Positions 52,381 through 60,944 of a stretch of DNA of 64,000 bases are shown one piece after another. The notes below the pieces were generated by a model. It was not told the origin of the DNA. It saw nothing but the letters and a program-made list of their open reading frames with translations, and ran no database searches. The DNA is taken from NCBI RefSeq assembly GCF_028548395.1, contig NZ_JAQQLA010000005.1:186001-250000 (forward strand). Reading direction: 5' to 3'. The translations under genes were made by a program, and so were the position numbers. Within the stretch, counting starts at the first letter, position 1; every line of letters starts with the position of its first letter. The stretch is from Vogesella indigofera (GTDB lineage: Bacteria; Pseudomonadota; Gammaproteobacteria; Burkholderiales; Chromobacteriaceae).

Positions 52381-52656
52381 TCAATGCATTTTAGCAAGTG
52401 CATCATAACCAGATTCGCCTATTTTAATGCCGAGTTGGACAGCGCTATTTGAAATCGCGACAACTTTTGCTGCAAGCATTTCGTCGAATGAACTAACTCC
52501 GGTTACGATAGCGCATACCTCATTGGCATTGTTGCAGGTTTCAATGTTAATATAATCGCACCCGAGAAATCCTTTGGGGGCCTTCATTACCAATAGCGGA
52601 TTATTTAGTTCGAATTGCAAATACTCAACTCGACCGATAGTAGCTCGATTTGTCAT
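52381..52656 (-). CDS. DUF1805 (YunC-like) protein
   Basis: A 91-residue single-domain protein. PLLVMKAPKGFLGCDYINIE followed by AIVTGVSSFDEMLAAKVVAI fits DUF1805 (YunC), whose function is unknown. It starts 58 nt after the ggt stop and shares its strand, so cotranscription with gamma-glutamyltransferase is likely. Confidence 0.8.
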   Translation of the reverse strand: MTNRATIGRVEYLQFELNNPLLVMKAPKGFLGCDYINIETCNNANEVCAIVTGVSSFDEMLAAKVVAISNSAVQLGIKIGESGYDALAKMH

Positions 52657-52714
52657 TTGAACATCCTTTCCTGTTTGATAAATTCAGGCCGCCCTTACTG
52701 CGCGATCTACTAAC

Positions 52715-54475
52715 TTAATAACCCATCGTTGCACCGTCTGGGTTGCGTGGATCGGAGAAACCATAGAAACCATCCTCAAGCACCTGAATGGTTTGGGTGC
52801 GACCCATGGTTGGCTTCACCGATACCTTGTAGCCCTGTTGACGCAGAATGGACAAGGTATCAGGGCTCAGACCTTTCTCAACGCGCAGCTCATCAGGTAA
52901 CCACTGGTGGTGGATGCGGGGCGTTGCCGCAGCCTCAGCTGGGTTCATGCCAAAGTCGATGGCATTAACGATGGTCTGCAGTGTGGTGGTGATGATGCGA
53001 GCGCCTCCTGGGCTACCGGTGACCAGCCATGGTTTGCCGTTCTTCAGTACCAAGGTCGGCGACATCGACGACAACGGACGCTTACCCGGCTGGATGGCGT
53101 TGGCATCGCCGCCGATCAGGCCATAGGCGTTGGGCACGCCCGGCTTGGCCGAGAAGTCGTCCATCTCGTCGTTGAGCAGGATGCCGGTGCCCTTGGCGAC
53201 GATGCCGCTGCCGAAGTTCAGGTTCAGTGTGTAGGTCACCGCCACCGCGTTGCCCTTGCCGTCGACGATCGAGTAGTGTGTGGTCTGATCGCTTTCATAC
53301 GGCTGCGGCTTGCCCGGCTTGATAGCGGATGCCGGTAGCACCTTGACCGGATCGATCTTCTGAGCCAGTTCGTCGGCGTACTTCTTCGAGGTCAGCCCCT
53401 TCACCGGCACCTTGACGAAGCCCGGGTCGCCCAGGTACTCGGCGCGGTCGGCGTAGGCGAGCTTCATCGACTCGGCCAGGTAGTGGATGGTCTGGGCACT
53501 GTTCACGCCGTACTGCGACAGAGGGTAGCGCTCCAGCATATTGAGGATCTGGACGATGTGGGTGCCGCCCGAGCTCGGCGGCGGCATTGACACTACCTTG
53601 TAGCCGCGGTACTCGCCGCTCACCGGGGTGCGCTCTTCCACCTTGTAATTCTTCAGGTCGTCCTTGCCGATCAGGCCGCCGTGCTGCGCCATCTCGGCCA
53701 CGATCTTATCGCCGATCTCGCCCTGGTAGAACACTTTGGAGCCATGCTTGGCGATCAGCCTGAGCGATTTGGCCAAGTCCTTCTGCACCAGCTTGTCGCC
53801 CAGCTGCAGCGGGCGGCCGTTCTTGAAGAAGATGGCGCGGGTAGTTTCCCACTTGCCAAGGTTGTCCTTTTCCACCGCCAGCATCTTGGCCATGGTTGGG
53901 CTCACCAAGATGCCGTCTTCGGCCAGCTTGATCGATGGTGCGATCAGGTCGGCTAGCTTCATCGTACCCCAGCGCTTCAGAGCGTGCTCCATGCCGGCCA
54001 CTGTGCCTGGCACGCCGACGGCGAGGTGGGTGTACGTTGAGAGGCCCGCGGCGACGTTGCCTTTCTCGTCCAGGTACATGTCGCGGCTGGCCTTGGCCGG
54101 GGCGATCTCGCGGAAGTCGAGCGCCACGTCCTGGCCGCTCTTGACGTCGTGCAGCATCATGAAGCCGCCGCCGCCGAGGTTGCCAGCGTTGGGCAGCACC
54201 ACTGCCAGCGCGAAGCCCACCGCCACGGCGGCGTCGATGGCGTTGCCGCCGCGCTTCAGCACGTTCACGCCAATACGGCTGGCCAGCTCCTGCTCGGCGG
54301 CGACTATGCCATTCTTGGCGTATACCGGGTGGAAAATGTCCTGGTCGTAGTCGTACTTAACCACGGGTGCAGCGGCTACCGGCGCGGCATGAGCAATTAG
54401 TGGAGTAAAGCTTAGGGCTAGGCTTGCAGCCAGTGCCCCCAGAGTAAATGCATATGATTTTTTGGTTAACTGCAT
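52715..54475 (-). CDS. ggt: Gamma-glutamyltransferase
   Basis: A 586-residue periplasmic enzyme made as a self-cleaving proenzyme. Signal peptide residues 1-30 (GALAASLALSFTPLIAHA). The autocleavage/nucleophile Thr is in SDQTTHYSIVDGKGNAVAVT near residue 400, with PLSSMSPTLVL and the GSPGG loop downstream. It transfers or hydrolyses the gamma-glutamyl group of glutathione and related compounds. It is GC-richer than its neighbours, closer to the backbone genes. Confidence 0.95.
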   Translation of the reverse strand: MQLTKKSYAFTLGALAASLALSFTPLIAHAAPVAAAPVVKYDYDQDIFHPVYAKNGIVAAEQELASRIGVNVLKRGGNAIDAAVAVGFALAVVLPNAGNLGGGGFMMLHDVKSGQDVALDFREIAPAKASRDMYLDEKGNVAAGLSTYTHLAVGVPGTVAGMEHALKRWGTMKLADLIAPSIKLAEDGILVSPTMAKMLAVEKDNLGKWETTRAIFFKNGRPLQLGDKLVQKDLAKSLRLIAKHGSKVFYQGEIGDKIVAEMAQHGGLIGKDDLKNYKVEERTPVSGEYRGYKVVSMPPPSSGGTHIVQILNMLERYPLSQYGVNSAQTIHYLAESMKLAYADRAEYLGDPGFVKVPVKGLTSKKYADELAQKIDPVKVLPASAIKPGKPQPYESDQTTHYSIVDGKGNAVAVTYTLNLNFGSGIVAKGTGILLNDEMDDFSAKPGVPNAYGLIGGDANAIQPGKRPLSSMSPTLVLKNGKPWLVTGSPGGARIITTTLQTIVNAIDFGMNPAEAAATPRIHHQWLPDELRVEKGLSPDTLSILRQQGYKVSVKPTMGRTQTIQVLEDGFYGFSDPRNPDGATMGY

Positions 54476-54823
54476 GGGTGGTTCTCCTTTGTTTCTTTAT
54501 TCTTGTCAGATGGATGCTGCTGGCAGTGGCTATGCCGTGGCAGCTTGCAACTAGCTTTTTATTGCGGATGCCTAGCTAGAATTTGAAGGTGCATGACTCA
54601 TGCCAGTTATAGTGAAGAGGTGTTTCTACATAAATCGAAACGACCAACGGTACCTCATGGCGCATGTGCTATACCGACGGATCAATTTAATCCATAGTCT
54701 ATTTTTTTAATTGAGCTATTAATCCACCGGATAACTGACTTAAAGTCAGTATTATTAAGTTTTTGGTAAGTTAATATTGCACATCGACCAGATGTTTACT
54801 GGGGCACAGCATCCCTCACTGTC
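54476..54823. other. Intergenic region upstream of ggt
   Basis: About 350 AT-rich bases with no gene. It must hold the ggt promoter. A perfect 17-nt palindrome ACTGACTT-A-AAGTCAGT lies at 54734-54750, followed by ATTATTAAGTTTTT; it is downstream of the aldolase operon and may be its terminator or a regulator site. Confidence 0.5.
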
Positions 54824-55645
54824 TCAGTAAGAGGAGGCAGAACTGCTGGACTGGCGTTTGTCACAGTTCTTGAACCGATTGATCGAGGAATCCAGTCCAT
54901 CTCGGAGAAGTAGTAGGTCGATCGCCACTGCGACGAACAAGGCACCCATATCCAGGCATTGTTTCGCTCGCGCTTCATCTGTCATCAAGATGCCAGGCGC
55001 CTTCCCGCAGCGCCTTATTCGCTGGATGGCATCATTGATCGCGGCATCTACTTCAGGGTGGCGTGGGTTGTCCGCATGACCCATGCTTGCCGACAGATCT
55101 GCCGGACCGATGAAAATCCCGTCAATGCCGTCAACAGCTGCAATTTCCTCGATTCTTTCCAGTGCACTAACTGTCTCGACCTGTACCAGTACGCACAAAT
55201 CACGCTCAGCATTGACGATGTAGTCACTAGCCCGGCCGAAGTTGGATGCTCGTGTTGCACCGCCAACGCCACGAATTCCTCGTGGTGCATAGCGAGTCGC
55301 CGCTACGGCTGCAGCAGCCTCTTCTGCGTTCTGTACAAATGGCAGGAGTAGGTTTCTTGCACCGATGTCCAGATAGCGCTTGATGAGTACGGCATCGTTC
55401 CAGGCGGGGCGTACCACTGCGGAGGTAGGGCTCGAAGCAACTACGCCGGCAGCCGCATCGACAGCCTGTAGTTGCTGCATCATCAACGGTACATCGCTCG
55501 GCGTATGCTCGGTATCTAGCAATACCCAGTCGAACCCCGAACCGGCCACCAATTCGGATACATAAGGGGATGGTAGGGTTGACCAGACGCCCACCTGTGG
55601 ACGGCACTCAGCGAGTGCGCGTTTGAATTTGTTATTTGTTTCCAT
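54824..55645 (-). CDS. HpcH/HpaI-family aldolase
   Basis: A 273-residue class-II, metal-dependent pyruvate aldolase. DWVLLDTEHTPSD has the Glu-His region, LLLPFVQNAEEAAAAVAATRYAPRG is the conserved central part (shown in part), and VQVETVSALERI and GIFIGPADLSASMG carry the metal and substrate residues. Family members cleave 4-hydroxy-2-oxo acids such as 4-hydroxy-2-oxoheptanedioate or 5-keto-4-deoxyglucarate. With the hydratase two genes upstream it could complete a hydrate-then-cleave step. The C-terminus is Ser-rich and unusual. ATG 55663 is an alternative start. Confidence 0.88.
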   Translation of the reverse strand: METNNKFKRALAECRPQVGVWSTLPSPYVSELVAGSGFDWVLLDTEHTPSDVPLMMQQLQAVDAAAGVVASSPTSAVVRPAWNDAVLIKRYLDIGARNLLLPFVQNAEEAAAAVAATRYAPRGIRGVGGATRASNFGRASDYIVNAERDLCVLVQVETVSALERIEEIAAVDGIDGIFIGPADLSASMGHADNPRHPEVDAAINDAIQRIRRCGKAPGILMTDEARAKQCLDMGALFVAVAIDLLLLRDGLDSSINRFKNCDKRQSSSSASSY

Positions 55646-55748
55646 GGTTTTGTCCAGTGACATTGGTGAACTTAAAGACAAAGATGTTCTCTGCAGAAGA
55701 TCAATGTTCTGGCTACCCGTGGTGACCAGAACGTCTGGTTGTCTGATG

Positions 55749-56216
55749 TCAATCTGCCTGGATCTCGACCACCATTTCTGCCTCAAATGCCATGCCGAAT
55801 GCCAGCTCGTGGGCAGATAGTGCACTTCTGGCGTGCATGCCCTTGTCACCAAAAACGTCAACCATTAATTGCGAATAGCCATTCACGATTGAAGGCTGTT
55901 GCTGGAAACCAGGTGCACTGCGAACCCATGCCAGAACTTTCACGATGCGCTTGACCCGATCTAGGGAGCCCAGCTCTGCTTTAAGGGCTGCCAAAGCATT
56001 AAGCCCTGTTAAGCGGGCGGCCTCATAGCCTTCCTCCTCTGTGAGGTCAGAGCCAACGCAGCCAACATATTTAACGGTTTTACCTACCAATGGACCTTGG
56101 CCCGAGAGATACACAAAATTACCCGCCGTAACAGCACCTACATAGAGGCCAGCAGCAGGGGGGGCGACGGGTAGTTCGATGCCCAGCTCTCGTAAACGCG
56201 ATTCGATCAAATTCAT
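55749..56216 (-). CDS. RidA/YjgF-family protein
   Basis: A 155-residue member of the RidA superfamily, longer than RidA itself (about 128). GNFVYLSGQGPL, GYEAARLTGLNALAALKAEL and AFEAEMVVEI match the fold. Canonical RidA deaminates reactive enamine/imine intermediates with an Arg near the C-terminus; here the matching region reads GMAFEAE, without that Arg, so another activity is likely. It lies between aldolase and hydratase genes. Confidence 0.83.
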   Translation of the reverse strand: MNLIESRLRELGIELPVAPPAAGLYVGAVTAGNFVYLSGQGPLVGKTVKYVGCVGSDLTEEEGYEAARLTGLNALAALKAELGSLDRVKRIVKVLAWVRSAPGFQQQPSIVNGYSQLMVDVFGDKGMHARSALSAHELAFGMAFEAEMVVEIQAD

Positions 56217-56273
56217 AAGGAAATGCCTTTCCGCTTGGATGAATAAAGAAGAACGGTTGGTGCCTAATACGAC

Positions 56274-57065
56274 TTATGATTCAAATTCGGCTACGACACT
56301 TCCAAGTCCGTCGATCCTGGCTTCGAAACGATCCCCTGGCTCTGCGGCTACCATTGGTCCTAGTGCGCCGGTCAGGATGGCGTCACCCGCCTTTAGAGGG
56401 GTGCCGAGCCTATAGAGGGCACGAGCAAGCCAAACAGCAGCATTGATCGGGTGCCCCATGCACATCTCTCCACGTCCCTCGGATACAAGTTCGCCATTGC
56501 GATACAACGTCATCGCGCAGTTGGCCAGGTCAAGTCCAAGCATGGGTTTGGGCTGCGCACCAACCACATACATAGCCGCTGCGGCATTGTCAGCAACCGT
56601 ATCGGTGATCCGGATGTCCCAATTCCGCAAACGACAATCGACGATTTCCAGTGACGCCACCGCGAATTCCGTTGCTTGAATCACATCACTAAAGGTAATC
56701 ATGTCGTGATTGAGGTCTTGACTGAGCACGATCATGACCTCGGCTTCGACTTTCGGTCGGATCAACTTCCCTGAAGGAATTACACCACCATGTCCAACCT
56801 CCATGTCGGCGAAAAGCGTGCCAAAATCCGGCTCGAAGACATTGAGTTGGCGCTGAACAGACTTCGCAGTGATACCAATCTTGCGGCCACTGATACGGCG
56901 GCCCAGCTCTAACTGTCGGTCAACATTAAGTTGTTGAATGGTGTAGGCGAGATTGACATCCTGCTCTCCAATCAGGTCTCGAATCGGCTCGCATGGCGTT
57001 CTTGTAGTTTCAGCTTCCCACAGGCGCTGTGCGGCAGTTTCCAGTAGTTTCTGTTTGTCTGACAT
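56274..57065 (-). CDS. 2-keto-4-pentenoate hydratase family enzyme
   Basis: A 263-residue hydratase/decarboxylase of the MhpD/DmpE/XylJ group: GRKIGITAKSVQRQLNV, PKVEAEVMIVLSQDL with the metal-binding Glu-x-Glu, and ASLEIVDCRL. It adds water to a 2-hydroxydienoate. It is followed by RidA and aldolase genes on the same strand, as in lower meta-cleavage routes where an aldolase yields pyruvate and an aldehyde. No ring-cleavage dioxygenase is in the window, so the upstream substrate is unknown. Confidence 0.88.
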   Translation of the reverse strand: MSDKQKLLETAAQRLWEAETTRTPCEPIRDLIGEQDVNLAYTIQQLNVDRQLELGRRISGRKIGITAKSVQRQLNVFEPDFGTLFADMEVGHGGVIPSGKLIRPKVEAEVMIVLSQDLNHDMITFSDVIQATEFAVASLEIVDCRLRNWDIRITDTVADNAAAAMYVVGAQPKPMLGLDLANCAMTLYRNGELVSEGRGEMCMGHPINAAVWLARALYRLGTPLKAGDAILTGALGPMVAAEPGDRFEARIDGLGSVVAEFES

Positions 57066-57282
57066 ATATCCCTCGATTAAGTACGTTTGAGAGTCGCTTT
57101 AAGGCGTTATGCAATGGTGTCTATTGCGATGCGCTTCGAGAACTTGTAGATGTCCCTGCCCGAACGAATGCAGTGGAACCATCTATCAGGCGTGAGCGGT
57201 TGATTCAAGAATGAGGCATTAGATGCACCTCAATACCTGACATGCCAAATGATTTAATTTGAGCGCGACTACCGCCGGCCCT

Positions 57283-57744
57283 TCATTGCTGGACAACATC
57301 GACCCACTGCGCACTGGCCAGCATCGCCATCCGCTCTGGTGTGATGCGGACGGCTGCATTCGGAGCACCACCAGCCGGGAACACTACTGGGAAGTCCTGT
57401 AGTGAGACGTCGCAGAATACTTTCAGCGGGTTGCTCAGTCCGAAAGGGGAGACGCCGCCAATCGGGTGTCCCGTTTCTCGCTCAACATCTGAAGCATCAA
57501 GCATGCGTGCCTTTACCCCGAAGCATTGCTTGTACTTGCGATTGTCCAGGCGTGCATCGCCACGTATAACGAGGACAATGGTTTCCTCTCCCACTCGCAA
57601 CGACAGGGTCTTGGCGATTTGACCAGACGCAACTCCTAGTGCCTCGGCGGCCAGGGCTACAGTCGCAGTGCTTGCATCAAGCTCAACGACCTTGATATCT
57701 GGGGCGTGCTGCACGAAGAAAGATTTGACCGATTGCAAACTCAT
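57283..57744 (-). CDS. YbaK/EbsC-family aminoacyl-tRNA deacylase-like protein
   Basis: A 153-residue protein of the YbaK/ProX group: QIAKTLSLRVGEETIVLVIRGD with the conserved Lys, and GHPIGGVSPFGL with the GGxxP loop. These enzymes hydrolyse mischarged tRNAs such as Ala-tRNAPro or Cys-tRNAPro. ATG 57744 is chosen by family start. It lies 57 nt after phzF. The 217 nt between it and the hydratase hold no gene. Confidence 0.88.
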   Translation of the reverse strand: MSLQSVKSFFVQHAPDIKVVELDASTATVALAAEALGVASGQIAKTLSLRVGEETIVLVIRGDARLDNRKYKQCFGVKARMLDASDVERETGHPIGGVSPFGLSNPLKVFCDVSLQDFPVVFPAGGAPNAAVRITPERMAMLASAQWVDVVQQ

Positions 57745-57801
57745 TTTTTTATCATCCAGCAAATAATTCACTGGGCCCGCACTCAAATGCAGGGCCGTCT
57801 C

Positions 57802-58689
57802 TTACAAGTACAGTTGGCCACTGGCGGCAACGGCGGCTTCACCACCGATGCGCACACGTAGGGCATCGCCTTCGCGTTCCCAAGAAGCATGAACCTCACC
57901 GTCTCGGCCGATTTCGATTCCCTGTTCTGCTACATAGCTGCCGGTTGTCTCGCCAGCGTGCTTGTGGCGTGCGATGAAGGCCGCAACCGAACCATTGCCA
58001 GAGCCACATACTGGATCCTCCGACACGCCTTCTCCTGGGGCGAAGGTGCGCACTCGGATGCGTACTGGGCTGCCGTCATTGCGCTCCACGAATACAGTCA
58101 AACCTGCTGCCCGCAGAGCTTTACATTCCCGTGCAATCAGGCCTTGGTCAGGATTAAGCACCGAGATGGCTTCGAATCGGGATAGCTCAACGATGAGCCA
58201 TGGCACACCGGTTGAAACGACTTCGAACGGGCTGTCTGCCAGATCCGATTCAGTGCAACCGAGCATCTTCGCCACCGTTTCGCGAGATAGTTCTGTTGCG
58301 CGATGAGTAGGTTCGGCCTGGGTCATGCGAAGCAGTTTGCCTCGAGAGGTCGGCACGACCTCAACTGGCACGATACCGATGCCACACTCTTGGCGAAGCA
58401 GGGTAGCGTTGGCCTTGTCCGGGTAACGTGCGAGTACAGAGTGTGCCGCCGCAACTGTCGGGTGGCCGGCGAAGGGCAGCTCGCTCATCGGAGTGAAGAT
58501 GCGGGCGCGATAATCTGCATCCGGTGAGGTCGGCTTGAGAATGAAGACCGTCTCTGACAAGTTCATCTCACGAGCGATCTTTTGCATCGTTTGCGGAGGA
58601 ATATCATCAGCATCAAATACAACAGCGGCGGGGTTGCCGTAGAGCGGCTGGTGAGTAAAGGCATCAACCTGAACAAAGTCGAGGGGCAT
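57802..58689 (-). CDS. PhzF-family protein
   Basis: A 295-residue PhzF-fold isomerase/epimerase. FVQVDAFTHQPLYGNPAAVV opens the protein, MNLSETVF contains the catalytic Glu near 46, and DPVCGSGNGSVAAF is the conserved mid-domain loop. Family members include PhzF of phenazine synthesis and many enzymes of unknown substrate; no other phz genes are present. GGAAAA lies upstream of ATG 58689. It is divergent from a MocR-type regulator, its likely controller. Confidence 0.9.
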   Translation of the reverse strand: MPLDFVQVDAFTHQPLYGNPAAVVFDADDIPPQTMQKIAREMNLSETVFILKPTSPDADYRARIFTPMSELPFAGHPTVAAAHSVLARYPDKANATLLRQECGIGIVPVEVVPTSRGKLLRMTQAEPTHRATELSRETVAKMLGCTESDLADSPFEVVSTGVPWLIVELSRFEAISVLNPDQGLIARECKALRAAGLTVFVERNDGSPVRIRVRTFAPGEGVSEDPVCGSGNGSVAAFIARHKHAGETTGSYVAEQGIEIGRDGEVHASWEREGDALRVRIGGEAAVAASGQLYL

Positions 58690-58729
58690 GGAGTTTTCCT
58701 TTTGCACAATTGAGTTTTGAGCATAGAAC

Positions 58730-58773
58730 TTGACACGCTTTAAGTAAATAAATAAAGTGTCACGATACACTTT
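58730..58773 (+). promoter_or_regulatory. Promoter with operator-like inverted repeats for the MocR gene
   Basis: TTGACA at 58730-58735 and TAAAGT at 58753-58758 are 17 bp apart, a sigma-70-like promoter. AAAGTGT-CACGAT-ACACTTT (58754-58773) overlaps the -10, and TGACAC (58731) is inverted against GTGTCA (58757). This suggests autorepression and control of the divergent phzF operon by the MocR protein. Confidence 0.55.
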
Positions 58774-58786
58774 TCTGGGAATTGCC

Positions 58787-60157
58787 ATGCGCCAAACCTC
58801 CCCATGGATCTCACGGCTTGCAGAAGGAGCTGGTTCGCCCTCTGACCGATTGGTGGCTGCATTGGCCGACGACATTCTCGGGGGGCGACTTGACTCGGGT
58901 GATCGGTTACCGGCACACCGTGATCTCGCTGACACCCTTGGTATTGGGGTCGGCACGGTGACAAAGGCTTACAGCATCTTGGAACGCCGCGGGCTGGTTC
59001 GTAGTGTCAAAGGAAGTGGTACGTTTGTCGCCTTGGCACAGACTCGCAGAGGCCCTCTTATCGACTTGTCGCGAAATGCACCGCCGGCAGTAATGAGTGA
59101 GAGATTGCTGGCTCGCACCCTCATTGCTATCGCCAAACGTGTCGATTCGGGGCTGTTCAACGACTACCCACCGTTAGGTGGCCATGACGAACATCGTCGT
59201 TTACTGGCGCGCTGGTTCGCCAGGCTGGGTATGGATACCCAACCTAGTAGGCTGGTTTTAACCTGTGGGGCACATCACGCAGTGTCTATCGGACTGTCTG
59301 TGGTTTGTGGGCGTGGCGGTACACTATTTACCGAAGCCCAAACTTACCCGGGAGTGATTGCGCTTGCACGCCACCAAGGAACCCGTCTTGTCGGTGTGAC
59401 AATGGATGGGGAAGGCATTTTGCCGGAGGCGTTGGATAGGGCGCTTGCAATGAGACATACCGGTCCCGCTGCACTCTATGTGACCCCGACGATGCAGAAT
59501 CCAACGACAGCTACGATGGGAAGGACACGTCGTGAAGAGATCGTTTCAATCTGCCGTGCCCACGATATTGCGATCATCGAGGATGATGTTTACACGCTCA
59601 CAGCTGACGCCAATCTGCCGCAGCTTGCCATGTTGGCGCCAGAGCGCACATTCTACGCAAACAGCATGTCCAAGACCTTGAATCCTACTTTGAGGATCGG
59701 CGGCTTGGTGGCTCCGAAGTCGATGTTTGCACAAGTCGAGGCGGCCTTGCAGGCAAGTGCGATCATGGTGTCCCCTCTGAGTTGTGCCGTGATGGAACAG
59801 TGGCTGATCGATGGGACGGCCGAAGTCGTAAGCCGTTCAATTCAGGATGAATCGGATCGCCGAGTCACACTGGCGCGTACTATGCTGGGGGGCATGATGA
59901 GCGAGCCTGGCCATCAGGGCTATCACGTCTGGCTACCTATGTCGCAGGTAGAAGCACAACGTCTTGAGCTTGCGGCAAGTGCGCTAGGGGTTCTGGTTAC
60001 TCCCACATCATCCACTGCTGCGAACCCTGATGCACAGAATGACGGAGTTCGTTTGTGCCTCGGAGCTCCATCCATGGCTGATTTGAGCACGAGTCTTTCA
60101 GCAATAGCAAGATTGCGGCTCGAAGTTCGGGCTGATGATTATCGACCTACAGTGTAG
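58787..60157 (+). CDS. MocR-type regulator (GntR HTH + aminotransferase domain)
   Basis: A 456-residue regulator. The N-terminal GntR winged helix (RLPAHRDLADTLGIGVGTVT, RRGLVRSVKGSGTF) is fused to a fold-type-I aminotransferase domain with the PLP lysine in YANSMSKTLNPTLRIG near residue 300. MocR proteins sense PLP or amino acids. It is divergent from the phzF-ybaK-hydratase-RidA-aldolase run. GTG 58757 is rejected as start because it falls inside the promoter/operator. Confidence 0.9.
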   Translation: MRQTSPWISRLAEGAGSPSDRLVAALADDILGGRLDSGDRLPAHRDLADTLGIGVGTVTKAYSILERRGLVRSVKGSGTFVALAQTRRGPLIDLSRNAPPAVMSERLLARTLIAIAKRVDSGLFNDYPPLGGHDEHRRLLARWFARLGMDTQPSRLVLTCGAHHAVSIGLSVVCGRGGTLFTEAQTYPGVIALARHQGTRLVGVTMDGEGILPEALDRALAMRHTGPAALYVTPTMQNPTTATMGRTRREEIVSICRAHDIAIIEDDVYTLTADANLPQLAMLAPERTFYANSMSKTLNPTLRIGGLVAPKSMFAQVEAALQASAIMVSPLSCAVMEQWLIDGTAEVVSRSIQDESDRRVTLARTMLGGMMSEPGHQGYHVWLPMSQVEAQRLELAASALGVLVTPTSSTAANPDAQNDGVRLCLGAPSMADLSTSLSAIARLRLEVRADDYRPTV

Positions 60158-60184
60158 GTAGTAGGCTTGGTTCGGCTCCTGCAG

Positions 60185-60370
60185 GCATTCCTGCCATCAT
60201 TGCTGGCTCATGGTCGATGGTGACTGAAAAGCACGCCTGGAGTGAGGCAACTGCTCAGTGGATTCGCAAAGCCGTCGACATCGGCATGTCGCTCTTTGGT
60301 GATCAGTTGATGGCTCATGTCCTTGGTGGAAAAGTGGATTGCCTTGCTCTGCTTAGTGAGGCGACTCAAG
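60185..60370 (+). pseudogene. Fragment of a class-I glutamine amidotransferase
   Basis: Translation in the plus frame gives PAIIAGSWSMVTEKHAWSEA and then ATAQWIRKAVDIGMSLFG and QLMAHVLGGKV, matching residues about 60-115 of the amidotransferase at 44548-45294. The catalytic CYGH has been deleted (LFG-DQLMAH here, LFGVCYGHQLMAH there). No start or remaining triad. A decayed partial duplication. Confidence 0.85.
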
Positions 60371-60402
60371 AGCAGCATCTACTACTTCTCAATTTGTAGA
60401 CA

Positions 60403-60840
60403 TTACTCTGGCGTGACGAGCCGTATTGGGCGCGTGCCGATTCTTGCACCGGTGACCTCATCCACCGCGATCGGCCTGATCTCTGACCCGGTCTCTGCGT
60501 CCAGAAAACGCACCATCTTTCCTCCGCCACGGTGCTGGCGCCCCCAGGCACCAATCATGAACAGCACCGGCAAGAAGTCGATCCCAGCCGCCGTCAGCAC
60601 ATACTCGTCTCGCGGCGGATGGGCCGAGTAGCGTCGCTTTTCCAGCAATCCCTCCTCCGTTAGCGCGGCCAAGCGACGGGTAAGCATTGTCGGTGCAATG
60701 CCAAGGCTTTTCCTGAACTGGTCAAAGCGGGTAAGGCCGGCATGGGCATCCCGAAGGATCAGCATGCTCCAGGCATCCCCCACCAGTGCCAGGCTGCGGG
60801 CGATCGGGCAAGGGTCATCGCAACTATTTTTCTTGTCCAT
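60403..60840 (-). CDS. HxlR-family transcriptional regulator
   Basis: A 145-residue winged-helix protein: DPCPIARSLALVGDAWSMLI with the N-terminal Cys, FDQFRKSLGIAPTMLTRRLA as recognition region, and YSAHPPRDEYVLTAAG as wing. HxlR members often sense quinones or electrophiles by Cys oxidation. It is divergent from the SDR gene across 104 nt and probably regulates it. Confidence 0.92.
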   Translation of the reverse strand: MDKKNSCDDPCPIARSLALVGDAWSMLILRDAHAGLTRFDQFRKSLGIAPTMLTRRLAALTEEGLLEKRRYSAHPPRDEYVLTAAGIDFLPVLFMIGAWGRQHRGGGKMVRFLDAETGSEIRPIAVDEVTGARIGTRPIRLVTPE

Positions 60841-60944
60841 ACTGTTTTGATAGTGACTAAAAGGGAAATTGGTTGTATCGTTAGTATCGAATTAATAGTA
60901 ACACTTCAGTGACGGACAATCCAACCCATGCGGAGACTTGATTC

